Source: an uncultured Clostridia bacterium (GTDB taxonomy: Bacteria; Bacillota; Clostridia; Christensenellales; CAG-138). Taken from it: 64,000 bases of DNA. Below, piece by piece: positions 18,447-27,141 of this stretch (its first letter is position 1; each line of letters opens with the position of its first letter). The notes under the pieces are model-generated. The model was not told the origin of the DNA and searched no databases. It was given only the letters and a program-made list of their open reading frames with translations. The DNA is taken from NCBI GenBank assembly GCA_946411635.1, contig CAMKES010000002.1, forward strand, positions 260,585-324,584. The letters run 5' to 3'. The translations under genes and the position numbers were made by a program.

Positions 18447-18475
18447 ATTGTACTGCATCGAGAGCCGGATTGCAA
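18447..18475 (-). promoter_or_regulatory. Promoter of the giant subtilase gene
   Basis: On the minus strand TTGCAA, 17 bp, TACAAT, about 115 bp before the chosen ATG. The same TTGCAA -35 recurs in front of several genes in the window. Confidence 0.65.
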
Positions 18476-18561
18476 GAACAAGATACAGGGTTTTTGTATA
18501 AAATATGAATAAAATCCCGATAAGACGTCCGTATGGCCCGTTTATGCAGAATCAATGCAAA

Positions 18562-18589
18562 GACCGGCGCAGTCTTTCCTGCGCCGGTC
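18562..18589 (-). terminator. Hairpin after the lipase-domain giant gene
   Basis: GACCGGCGCAG and CTGCGCCGGTC form an 11-bp stem with a six-base loop. The T-run on the minus strand is short (TTTGCATT), so termination may be partial. Confidence 0.6.
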
Positions 18590-18605
18590 CGTTTCGCGTT
18601 TCGTG

Positions 18606-21600
18606 TTATTTTATCTTCGCGGAGAGGACGTTCGACCATTCGCCGAAGTACGTCATGCCTTCGAATTCCTGATACGAACGCACCATCACGTAGTACGTCT
18701 TTCCGCTCACAAGCCCCGTGATCACTTTCTGCGTCGTCGAAGGATCATCGATCTTGATCGATCTCACGCCCTTCGTGAAGTTCTCGTCCGTCGCATACTT
18801 GATCTGGTAGCCCGTGAACACCTTCGAGCCGCCCCACTTCACCGTCAGCTGCTTCGTTCCCGGCGTCACGCTCTTCAGCGTCCTCGTCGTGATCCGGACC
18901 GTCGTCTTCAGCGGTCCAACCAGTCCCAGGTTGTAGTTGTCGCCTACGTTGCCGCCGATCTGCTGGTTGATCACCGGATCCGTTCGCCGCGTGAAGTATG
19001 CCTTGACCCCGTACTGATACCGCGTGCCCGCGTATACCTTGTGCGCATCGTCATGACCGTCCAGCCACGTCGTTTCCGTCGTGTTGTCCCAGCGTTCGAA
19101 CGTCGTCCAGCCGCCGTCCACCAGGTTCCATGCTCTGCGGTAGATTACGTATCCCGCCGCATCCTGCACCGGCGCCCATTCGAGACGGATGCCGTCCGAA
19201 ACGTTCGCGATCGTCATCCATTCCGTCGGCTCCAGATAGATCTTGAAGTACGCGTAGTTCGGATCCGCATACGCTTCGTTCGTCACCGTCACGAAGATGT
19301 ATCCCGTGCCCGGCTTGTCGTTCTCACGGTATTCGTACGTGTAGTCCGCTTCCGTCAGAACCGTTCCGTCCTCCGCGACCACCGTGAAGCCCGGCTCGTG
19401 CCTGACGTGGTTCCACACCACGTACGGCGTCGTTCCCTTGTACTCCACGTCGGCTTCGTTGATCCGGATCTCCGTCGCCAGCTTCGTGATCTTCGGAAGC
19501 ACGATCTCCTTCGTCTGCGTCTCGAACGCTTCGTTCTCGAACGTTGCCGTGTACAGGCCCGTGCCTTCCTCTTCCGTCGTCGCGGGTTTTGTCACTTCGT
19601 AGCTCGTGTCGGCCGTCTCGCTCTCGATATGCGTCGGATCGTTCGCGCAGACGCGCTTCGCCGTCACGGTGCTGTTGTCCGAAGCCCATTCGTAGGTCGG
19701 TTCGCCCCAGGCGTGGCCGGTTGCCGGAAGAACCGTATGCTCACGGCTCAGTTCCTTATGGCAGACCGTGCAGTACACGACCGTATCGTATCCGCCGTCG
19801 GTCAGGCAGGTCGCTTCCACGCGGTTCTCCTCGACCGGTTCGCCGGGCTTATGGCCCGCCGCCGGGATCTCTTCCGTCTTCGTCTGCGTCTCGAACGCTT
19901 CGTTCGCGAACGTCGCCGTGTAGGTCTTGCTGCCCGCCGTCTCGCAGGTCGCATCCGTCACCTGAATGGCAACGTCAACCGTCTCGGTCTCGACGTGGCT
20001 CGGATCGTTCGCGCAGACGCGCTTCGCCGTCACGGTGCTGTTGTCCGCCGCCCATTCGTACGTCGGCGCGCCCCAGGCGTGGCCCGTCGCCGGGATCTCT
20101 TCCGTCTTCGTCTGCGTCTCGAACGCCGGGTTCGTGAACGTTGCGGTGTACGTCCTGCTGCCCGCCGTGGTGCAGGTCGCGGCGACCTCCGCCACGCTCG
20201 TGTTCACCGTTTCGGTCTCCGTCTTGCCGCAGCCCGCGTCCGTGCAGGTCCGCGTTGCCGTCACCGTGCTGTTGTCCGCCGCCCACTCGTACGTCGGCGC
20301 TCCGAAGTTGTGACCCGTCGCCGGGATCTCAACGTCCTTCGTCTGCGTGGTGAACGGTTCCTTCGTGAACGTCGCCGTATACCGTCCGACGCCGGCTTCC
20401 TCAGCCGTTGCTTCTGTGATGACCGCATACGTCGTGTTCACCGTCTCCGTCTGCTTATGGCTCGGATCATTCGCGCAGACGCGCTTCGCCGTCACGGTGC
20501 TGTTGTCCTCCGCCCATACGTACGTCGGTTCGCCCCATGCATGGCCAATCGCCGGAATCTCTTCCGTCTTGGTATCGGTGTACGTCTGTCCGCGGAAGAG
20601 CGCGGTCGCGGTGTAGGTACGTACGCCCTTCGTTTCGCAGCCGGGCTCCGTCGTGACGGTGCTTTCAATCGTCGCGTTGACCGTCTCGGAGTAGCTTGCG
20701 TCGTCCTTTGCCGTAAACGTCGCCGTCGCGCTTTCGACGCCGGTCCAGTTCCAGACCGGTCCGTCAAATTCGCGGTCGGCAGCCGTAAACACCGCGGTGT
20801 AGATCGCGGGGCCCGAAACGGCTGCAAGCGCCGGATCCCAGTGATCGAAGGTGTAGGTATGCTGCGCGTCGGCGGGCTTGGTCGGTGTCTCACCGCCGTA
20901 GACCGGCATCGTGCCGTACGCGATATCAGCCGTATACAGCACTTCGCCGTCCCAGTTTTTGAACGTGATCGTATACTCGATCGGCTTGTAATAGACCACG
21001 AGACGCACGTCAAAGTCCGGCATATCGAACGTGATCGAGGTCTCGTTGCCCTTCTCCATCGTGCCGTCGTTCTTCTTCCAGATCTCGTAGTGATCGAACG
21101 CATAGCCCGTGTCCTCTGCGAAGTCGATGCGGATGGTCCGCATGACCGCCGCTTTTTCGATCGGAAGGCCGCTCGCGTCGTCCAGAACGACGGGATGGCC
21201 GCCGACGCCTGCTACCTCGACCGTGATCTTATGCTCCTTCGCGATATACATGAATCCGCCGAACGGTCTCCAGTAGGGCTCCTGCTCGTCGGTGCGTCCC
21301 CCCGGACAGAAGTAGACCGAAACGGAGCTGTCCGGATCGTCCGGATCGACCGCGTGATCGGCGTCCACGACGTAGTTTGCGCTCGGATCGAAGCCGTTGT
21401 GCAGATCGTGCTCGGGGCTCGGATAATAATCCGTGACGGTCGTTCCTTCCGCACGGACGACCTTGATCTCGTCGTTCACGTGAAGGACCACGGAACCCAG
21501 CAGATACTCGTTGAGATCCGCGGGATTCTGCACGAACCGGTACGACTCGTCGAGCTGCCAGTTCGTGATCGAACCGGTCAGATAATACCCGACGACCGGC

Positions 21601-24600
21601 GTCCACTGCGCCGTGACCGTCAGATCGCCCGCAGGCATCGTTTCGGGAAGCGCGGGCTCCCAGCCGGCAAAGGTATAGAACGGCTTTTCCGGCGCTTCGG
21701 GCGCGGTGATCGCGGACAGGTATTCCTGCGTGATCGGCGCGACCGCCGTGCCGCCGTCCGTGTTGAACGTGATCGTGTACGAGTTGATCGTGCGCGCCGT
21801 GTCGGTATAGGTCGCGCCGTCAAGCGTGACCGCTGCGGTATAGACCGTGTAGCCGAGATCCTCGCCCTCGCCCTGCGCTGACGTGATCACGGCAGTCTCC
21901 TGACGCGTGTGGTTCGGATCGCGCTGACAGGTGAACGCCGCCGTCGCCGCCGTCGTTCCGGTCCAGGTCCAGACCGGCGCGCCCCAGTCGTGACCGACCG
22001 CCGGGACAGGCGCAGTCTTCGTGCCGTCGTAGGTCTGTCCGTGGAAGAGCGCGGTCGCGGTATAGGTGCGTACGCCCTCGGTTTCGCAGCCGGGCTCCGT
22101 CGTGACCGTGCTCGTGATCAGCGCATCGACGGTCTCGGAATACGTCGGATCGTCCTTGGCGGTGAACGTCGCCGTCGCGCTTTCGACACCGATCCAGTTC
22201 CAGACCGGTCCGTCGAATTCGCGGTTGTCCTGCACGTAGACAGCGGTATAGGTTGCAGGTCCTGTGACGGCCGCAAGCGCCGGCTCCCAGTGATCGAACA
22301 CGTACGTGTACTGCGCATCCGCAGGCCGTGTCGGCGGTTCGCCCGTCCATGCCGGGGTCACGCCGTACGCGGTTTCGACTACGCGCAGGATCGAACCGTC
22401 CCAGTTCTTGAACGTAACAGGGTACGTGCGCGTCGTTGCTTCAAACGTCGCGGTATAGGTCGCGTCGCCGGTGACCGGAACGATCTCCGGCGTCCAGCCG
22501 CTGAACGAATACGTATACTGATCGGTCATCGGACGCGCGGGCGTTTCGCCGCCGTAGACCGGCGTGTCGCCGTAATAGACGGTGTCGGTCGAAAGCTCCT
22601 CGCCGTCCCAGTTCCGCCACGTGACCGTGTACGGGATCGCCTTGTAATACACCTTGACGACGGTGTCGTAGTCCGGCATCAGGAAGGATGCGCCCGTAAG
22701 CGTCTCCTGCACCGCCGTACCGCCGTGTGTCTTCCAGAGCTCGATGCGGTCAAGCGTCCAGCCCGCATCCGGCGTCGTTTCCACGGTGATCTGCCGTCCG
22801 ACGGAAGCCGTCGCGATCGCGAGTCCGTCGTCGTCGATCGTGCGCGCCGTGCCGTGTCCGTTCGGGATCTGCACCTCGATCGAATGATCCTTCGCGATAT
22901 AGATATAGCCGCCGAAACTCCACCATGCGGAATTGCCGTTCGGGTTGAAATAGATCGTGACGGCTCCGGCATGGTCGGCGTCGACGACGTAGTTGCCGGT
23001 TCCGTTCATGCTGTGCGCGCTGCCCGGATACCAGTTTTCGTTCGCGATTTGCGTGCTCGTCATGCCCGCCGTGCCGTACGCGACCTTGATCTCGTCGCCT
23101 TCGTTGAGCGTCGTCTGCATCACGTATTCGCCGTTGCTGCCGAACGGCGTGAACACGAAGCTTTCCGTCAGCGTCCAGCCGTTCGGAGAGCCGATCAGAT
23201 AGAACGCCGCCATCGGCTCGCGGACCGTGTCCGTATAGGTCACGCCGTCGTGCTCGACCGTCGCGGTATAGACCAAGTAGCCCGCATCCGCGCCGGTTCC
23301 GGTCGCCGAAACGACGTTCGCATTGAGGACCTCGACGTGGCTTGCATCGCGGCTGCAGACGAAGGTCGCCGTTGCCGCGGTCGTGCCGGTCCAGCTCCAG
23401 GTCGGCGCGCCCCAATCGTGTCCGAGCGCGGGGATCGTGACGTTCTTCTGATAATCGTCGTAGTAATCGGTGTTCGCATTGCTGCACAGGCAGTAGCGAT
23501 AGCCGAGGCCCGTTCCCTCGCAGGTGGGCTCCTGTCCCTCATACGGCACGTAGGTGTAGGTATGCGTATGCGCGGGACGGCCGCCGTTCGTATCGGTCGC
23601 GGTGTAGTAGCGCAGCGTCGCAAACAGGCTGCCCGGATCGCCCGCCGCATTGATCTGCGTCTGGATGACCGAGTAGGTATCCATGAAGTGCGGCTCGGTC
23701 AGCTTCGTGGCGTAGGAGATCAGGCTCCACTTGTCGAAGTCGAACTTATCCGCCAGCTTATTTCTCGTGATATACGTGGATGCGCCGTCAACCGTTTCTC
23801 CCTGCGCCACCTTGACCAGAAGTTCGACAAGAACCTGCAGGCAGTATGCGGGCGTCTCACAGATGCCGTCTCTCCAGTAACTGTATTTCAGAAGATGCGT
23901 TCCGTATCCGTTATATCCGCTTTCCGTCGGCCCGAGCCAGTTCGTAATACTTTGTTTCTTGCAGAACGTCGACGACTGGCTGTTTCCGTTGTCCTCGCCC
24001 GCGTGATTATGCCCGCAGTGATACATGTAGACCTCGCGCCATCCGAGGATCTTGCCCGGGTTGTTGCGGTTGGCATTCTCACCGGTAATGCAGATGAACT
24101 TGCCGAGCAGCGTGCTCATGTCGCTCGACGAGAGGAAATTGCCGCTGTACGTCGAGCCGGTCGCCGATTTGATCTCGTCGGAATATGCCGAACCGTCCAC
24201 GAACGCCGTTTTGCCGTAACGGGTAAAGCCCCATTCGACCATCGGCAGCATCGGAACGAAATCGTTGCTGTTGACCAGATTGAAGATGCAGTCGTATTTT
24301 GCCGCCGACGCCTCGGTGTTCGCCGTGTTGTTCGGCGACGCGAAGGTATAGGCAAAAACGTGCCGGCCTTCGTCGATCAGATAGGATGCGATCAGATTGC
24401 CGACCGCCGCGCCGCGGGAATGTCCCGTGAGCCAGTGCGTCAGCGTATAGGTCGGGTTCGCGTCGAGCACCGGCTTCACGCAGGTCGGATAATACGTATT
24501 TTTATAGTAATTCAGGATGCGGGTCGCGCACACGTCGAAGCCGCGATGGTTCGTCTTGCGCGTCCAGTCGTCGTTGCTCTGCCGAGGATCCTTGCCGGAA

Positions 24601-26204
24601 ACGGAGTCGTACGGATCGAAGAAGCCGTTCAGACGGCCCATGTGGAAGTTCGAGCTCCATTCCTCTTCCGACACGGCGTCCGTGCCGCGCACCCAGATCG
24701 CGACGACGACCTTGGTCTGTCCGTTGTAGGTCACGGTCCGGTGTCCGAAGATCGCCTCGCACAAATCGTCGTCATGATAGCCGTTCAAACCGAGCTTGTA
24801 GTCCACGACGTCCTCGAAGCCGAACAACTGCATGACTTCGACGCCGTTCAGCTTCTTCGACGCGGAGATCGTGCCGTTTTGCCACGTCTGCTCGGCGTCG
24901 AGCGTCAGATATGCGTTGTCGTACGCCGACGAAACGTCAAAGTACGCGAGCGCGGCGCCCATCACGGAATAGGTCGCAAGACCCGGCTGATACGTCGTGT
25001 TGTCGGTAAAGAAGCTGCGGTAGTCGACGGTGAAGCTGACGCTCGTCACGTCGTCGTGGCCGCTCTTGAGCTTGCCGGTAAAGACGTTTTTGTACGGCGC
25101 GTTGTCGTACTGGTCCGGAATGCCGTCGAAGTCGGTGTCGGGCAGCGTCGGGTCGGAGCGGAAGCCGTAGACCGTCGCCGTTCTGCCGTTGCCGAGGTCG
25201 ATCGTGTACGGCGCGGTGAGCTCCTCGCAGTCGGGCACGCCGTCGCCGTCGGTATCCGTGTCGCTTCCCGCCGTCAGCGGCGCGTTCAGCGTCACAAAGT
25301 GGAAGTCGTCGAGAAGGACCGTATTGGCTGCGCCCTGCGACATCGCGCCGTCCGGTTCGACGACGCCGTACAGTTTCTGAAGATCCGCAACGAAGTACAC
25401 GCCGTTTTCGGTGAGCGGCACGGAAAGCAAAGTTCCGCTCTGCGCCGCGTCGAGAAGCGCGGTGCCCTCGTCCGTCATGCGGAAGACCGCCGCGTTTTTC
25501 ACGGACGCGTCGAGCGTGAACGTCAGCGTCAGATCGCCGAGCTCGGGCAGCATGACACGCACCGCCTTGCCGATCAGCGCGCGGTTATGCCGGAAGGATT
25601 CGGAATCGAACTGCGTGAGGGACGCCTCGCGCAGAAGTACGTACGGCGCATAGCCCGCAACGGTGACCGAATCGTCGCCGATCGACTGGAACACGTCGGA
25701 AAGGCGTTCCGGTGCGAGCGGATCGGTGCCGAGCATCCGCTCGTCTCCGTCGGCAATGCCGTCGCCGTCGGTGTCGGCGTTCAGCGGATCGGTACCGAGC
25801 GCGCGCTCGTCGCCGTCGGTAAGACCGTCGCCGTCGGTGTCGGCTTTCAAGGGATCGGTGCCGAGGCGGACTTCTTCCCCGTCGGCGATCCCGTCGCCGT
25901 CGGTGTCCGCAACGGTCGGAACGGTCTGAAGATCGTTGATCTCTTCCCCGTCCGAAAGCCCGTCGCCGTCGGTGTCGGCGTTTTGAGGATCGGTCTCGTA
26001 AACGTCCGTTTCGTCGCCGTTTATGATCCCGTCGCCGTCGTCGTCCGCTTCGGGATCGAGCGTGCCGGCTTCCGTGCCGGAATGTGCGGGCGATGTCTGC
26101 CCGGTCTCATCGTCCGCAGACGCCGACGAAACGCCGGTCAATACCGTCGTCGCCAGCATCAGGATCGCTATGAGCAGGGACAGCATTCTGTTCCGTTTCC
26201 ACAT
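18606..26204 (-). CDS. Giant secreted protein with TSP3 calcium repeats, class-3 lipase domain and InlB-like repeats
   Basis: The 2532-residue product has a signal peptide (MWKRNRMLSLLIAIL..., probable cleavage after SSASA near residue 30). Residues about 50-165 are thrombospondin-3-like calcium repeats (DTDGDGIADGEE and variants), with another pair near 330-370. An alpha/beta-hydrolase of the lipase class-3 type follows (~400-800) with the nucleophile elbow GHSRG at Ser ~596. Two carbohydrate-binding-like modules (AFYLIGSPNGW, GYYLTGSITNW), four InlB/Listeria-Bacteroides repeats (for example YTVTWRNWDGEELSTD), the GHxWG repeats and the shared C-terminal module complete it. The start has AAAGGGGA upstream, as in the sister gene. 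It is probably an extracellular or surface esterase/adhesin; the substrate is unknown and no covalent anchor is visible. Confidence 0.85.
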   Translation of the reverse strand: MWKRNRMLSLLIAILMLATTVLTGVSSASADDETGQTSPAHSGTEAGTLDPEADDDGDGIINGDETDVYETDPQNADTDGDGLSDGEEINDLQTVPTVADTDGDGIADGEEVRLGTDPLKADTDGDGLTDGDERALGTDPLNADTDGDGIADGDERMLGTDPLAPERLSDVFQSIGDDSVTVAGYAPYVLLREASLTQFDSESFRHNRALIGKAVRVMLPELGDLTLTFTLDASVKNAAVFRMTDEGTALLDAAQSGTLLSVPLTENGVYFVADLQKLYGVVEPDGAMSQGAANTVLLDDFHFVTLNAPLTAGSDTDTDGDGVPDCEELTAPYTIDLGNGRTATVYGFRSDPTLPDTDFDGIPDQYDNAPYKNVFTGKLKSGHDDVTSVSFTVDYRSFFTDNTTYQPGLATYSVMGAALAYFDVSSAYDNAYLTLDAEQTWQNGTISASKKLNGVEVMQLFGFEDVVDYKLGLNGYHDDDLCEAIFGHRTVTYNGQTKVVVAIWVRGTDAVSEEEWSSNFHMGRLNGFFDPYDSVSGKDPRQSNDDWTRKTNHRGFDVCATRILNYYKNTYYPTCVKPVLDANPTYTLTHWLTGHSRGAAVGNLIASYLIDEGRHVFAYTFASPNNTANTEASAAKYDCIFNLVNSNDFVPMLPMVEWGFTRYGKTAFVDGSAYSDEIKSATGSTYSGNFLSSSDMSTLLGKFICITGENANRNNPGKILGWREVYMYHCGHNHAGEDNGNSQSSTFCKKQSITNWLGPTESGYNGYGTHLLKYSYWRDGICETPAYCLQVLVELLVKVAQGETVDGASTYITRNKLADKFDFDKWSLISYATKLTEPHFMDTYSVIQTQINAAGDPGSLFATLRYYTATDTNGGRPAHTHTYTYVPYEGQEPTCEGTGLGYRYCLCSNANTDYYDDYQKNVTIPALGHDWGAPTWSWTGTTAATATFVCSRDASHVEVLNANVVSATGTGADAGYLVYTATVEHDGVTYTDTVREPMAAFYLIGSPNGWTLTESFVFTPFGSNGEYVMQTTLNEGDEIKVAYGTAGMTSTQIANENWYPGSAHSMNGTGNYVVDADHAGAVTIYFNPNGNSAWWSFGGYIYIAKDHSIEVQIPNGHGTARTIDDDGLAIATASVGRQITVETTPDAGWTLDRIELWKTHGGTAVQETLTGASFLMPDYDTVVKVYYKAIPYTVTWRNWDGEELSTDTVYYGDTPVYGGETPARPMTDQYTYSFSGWTPEIVPVTGDATYTATFEATTRTYPVTFKNWDGSILRVVETAYGVTPAWTGEPPTRPADAQYTYVFDHWEPALAAVTGPATYTAVYVQDNREFDGPVWNWIGVESATATFTAKDDPTYSETVDALITSTVTTEPGCETEGVRTYTATALFHGQTYDGTKTAPVPAVGHDWGAPVWTWTGTTAATAAFTCQRDPNHTRQETAVITSAQGEGEDLGYTVYTAAVTLDGATYTDTARTINSYTITFNTDGGTAVAPITQEYLSAITAPEAPEKPFYTFAGWEPALPETMPAGDLTVTAQWTPVVGYYLTGSITNWQLDESYRFVQNPADLNEYLLGSVVLHVNDEIKVVRAEGTTVTDYYPSPEHDLHNGFDPSANYVVDADHAVDPDDPDSSVSVYFCPGGRTDEQEPYWRPFGGFMYIAKEHKITVEVAGVGGHPVVLDDASGLPIEKAAVMRTIRIDFAEDTGYAFDHYEIWKKNDGTMEKGNETSITFDMPDFDVRLVVYYKPIEYTITFKNWDGEVLYTADIAYGTMPVYGGETPTKPADAQHTYTFDHWDPALAAVSGPAIYTAVFTAADREFDGPVWNWTGVESATATFTAKDDASYSETVNATIESTVTTEPGCETKGVRTYTATALFRGQTYTDTKTEEIPAIGHAWGEPTYVWAEDNSTVTAKRVCANDPSHKQTETVNTTYAVITEATAEEAGVGRYTATFTKEPFTTQTKDVEIPATGHNFGAPTYEWAADNSTVTATRTCTDAGCGKTETETVNTSVAEVAATCTTAGSRTYTATFTNPAFETQTKTEEIPATGHAWGAPTYEWAADNSTVTAKRVCANDPSHVETETVDVAIQVTDATCETAGSKTYTATFANEAFETQTKTEEIPAAGHKPGEPVEENRVEATCLTDGGYDTVVYCTVCHKELSREHTVLPATGHAWGEPTYEWASDNSTVTAKRVCANDPTHIESETADTSYEVTKPATTEEEGTGLYTATFENEAFETQTKEIVLPKITKLATEIRINEADVEYKGTTPYVVWNHVRHEPGFTVVAEDGTVLTEADYTYEYRENDKPGTGYIFVTVTNEAYADPNYAYFKIYLEPTEWMTIANVSDGIRLEWAPVQDAAGYVIYRRAWNLVDGGWTTFERWDNTTETTWLDGHDDAHKVYAGTRYQYGVKAYFTRRTDPVINQQIGGNVGDNYNLGLVGPLKTTVRITTRTLKSVTPGTKQLTVKWGGSKVFTGYQIKYATDENFTKGVRSIKIDDPSTTQKVITGLVSGKTYYVMVRSYQEFEGMTYFGEWSNVLSAKIK
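18620..20468. repeat. Copy 2 of the 1.85-kb direct repeat
   Basis: This matches 9455-11303 at an offset of 9165 bp. The first difference at the left is beside CGGAGAGG (the proteins end AKIK instead of AQVK), and at the right an A/G change at 20469/11304, after which scattered differences appear. Confidence 0.9.
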
Positions 26205-26267
26205 GGCAATGGTTCCCCTTTCGGTTCTTGGTCTCTCGCTGTTCGCAATAACACAGCCTTCCGGAAT

Positions 26268-26296
26268 AGTGTATCATTTTGCCCGTATCATTGCAA
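26268..26296 (-). promoter_or_regulatory. Promoter of the lipase-domain giant gene
   Basis: On the minus strand TTGCAA, 17 bp, TACACT, about 60 bp before the ATG. It has the same -35 and spacing as the sister giant gene. Confidence 0.65.
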
Positions 26297-26329
26297 CAGA
26301 AACCGACGCGCGGCGAACAGATTTCCCTG

Positions 26330-26358
26330 TGGAAAAACCCGCGCCGCTGTGCTATACT
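26330..26358 (+). promoter_or_regulatory. Promoter for the CPBP protease gene
   Basis: TGGAAA, 17 bp, TATACT, 32 bp before the TTG start. It is divergent from the giant-protein promoter. The -35 is weak. Confidence 0.45.
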
Positions 26359-26390
26359 GAACACGGAACGAACGCACGGAGATTGGGACC

Positions 26391-27092
26391 TTGGAAAAAC
26401 CGTACCGGACAGACGAACTGTGCCTTGCGCTCGGCGGAATCGCGTTTTACACGGCCGCCGGCGTTTTCGGCACGCATCTGAACCGGATTGCGGGCGCCGG
26501 CGAGCTGCCGCGCACGGGACTGTTTCTTCTTCTGTCGCTTCTTCTGCTCGCGTTCGTCGTTCGCACGGGCCGGTCGGAGCGGTACGGTCTCCGGAAACCG
26601 GAAAGCGCCGCGCGGCTGCTCCGGTTTGTGCCGCTCGCGCTGCTCGCTTTGAGCAATCTCGGTTACGGCGTCGTCCTGCCGGATGCCGTTCACGACGTTC
26701 TGTATACGGTCCTGCTCGCGGTTTCCGTCGCGTTTCTCGAGGAACTGCTGTTCCGCGGATTTCTCTTCAAAGCGCTGGAGCCGAAAAACGCCGAAGCCGC
26801 GGCGATCGTTTCCTCCGCCGTCTTCGGGCTTCTGCATCTCCTGCGGCTTTTCGACGGCGCGCCGCTTCCGTACGTGCTCTGTCAGACGGTGCTTGCCGCT
26901 GCGATCGGGTATCTGTTCGTCACGGTCTTCCGGATAAGCAAAAGCCTGCTCCCGTGCATTGCGGCGCACGCGGCGTTCGATCTGTGCGGCGCGTTCGCGC
27001 CGGAGGCGTCCGTCGCGCGGCTGCTCGTTCTGACGTCGGCGCAGCTTCTGCTTGCCGTCGCCTTCACCGTATACGCAAAAAGGACGCGCTGA
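26391..27092 (+). CDS. CPBP-family intramembrane metalloprotease
   Basis: The 233-residue protein has about seven membrane segments and the three CPBP (Abi/CAAX protease-like) motifs: EELLFRG (glutamate pair and arginine), GLLHLL (histidine) and a final HAAFD (histidine and aspartate). These residues form the glutamate-metal active site of type II CAAX-processing-like proteases. In bacteria such proteins serve in bacteriocin self-immunity, peptide maturation or signalling; the substrate here is unknown. The TTG start follows GGAG at about nine bases. It is a single gene between divergent and convergent neighbours, ending in a bidirectional terminator. Confidence 0.85.
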   Translation: MEKPYRTDELCLALGGIAFYTAAGVFGTHLNRIAGAGELPRTGLFLLLSLLLLAFVVRTGRSERYGLRKPESAARLLRFVPLALLALSNLGYGVVLPDAVHDVLYTVLLAVSVAFLEELLFRGFLFKALEPKNAEAAAIVSSAVFGLLHLLRLFDGAPLPYVLCQTVLAAAIGYLFVTVFRISKSLLPCIAAHAAFDLCGAFAPEASVARLLVLTSAQLLLAVAFTVYAKRTR

Positions 27093-27112
27093 GGCGTCCG
27101 TAAACAAAAGCA

Positions 27113-27136
27113 AAAGCGCGGCTGCCGCCGCGCTTT
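27113..27136. terminator. Bidirectional terminator
   Basis: AAAGCGCGGC TGCC GCCGCGCTTT lies between the convergent CPBP and glycerophosphotransferase genes. Confidence 0.75.
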
Positions 27137-27141
27137 GTTCG

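Noticed and set aside
25740..26060. Tandem GTCGCCGTCGGTGTC-like DNA repeats
   Set aside because: They encode the DTDGDG calcium repeats of the giant lipase-domain protein.
9441..26204. Covalent cell-wall anchoring of the giant proteins
   Set aside because: The C-termini end AQVK and AKIK with no LPXTG-hydrophobic-basic tail and no SLH or choline-binding repeats.
9375..26360. Very long open frames on the plus strand opposite the giant proteins and elsewhere
   Set aside because: They are Arg/His-rich, have no ribosome binding sites, and arise because GC-rich codon use on the minus strand leaves few stops in the opposite frames.
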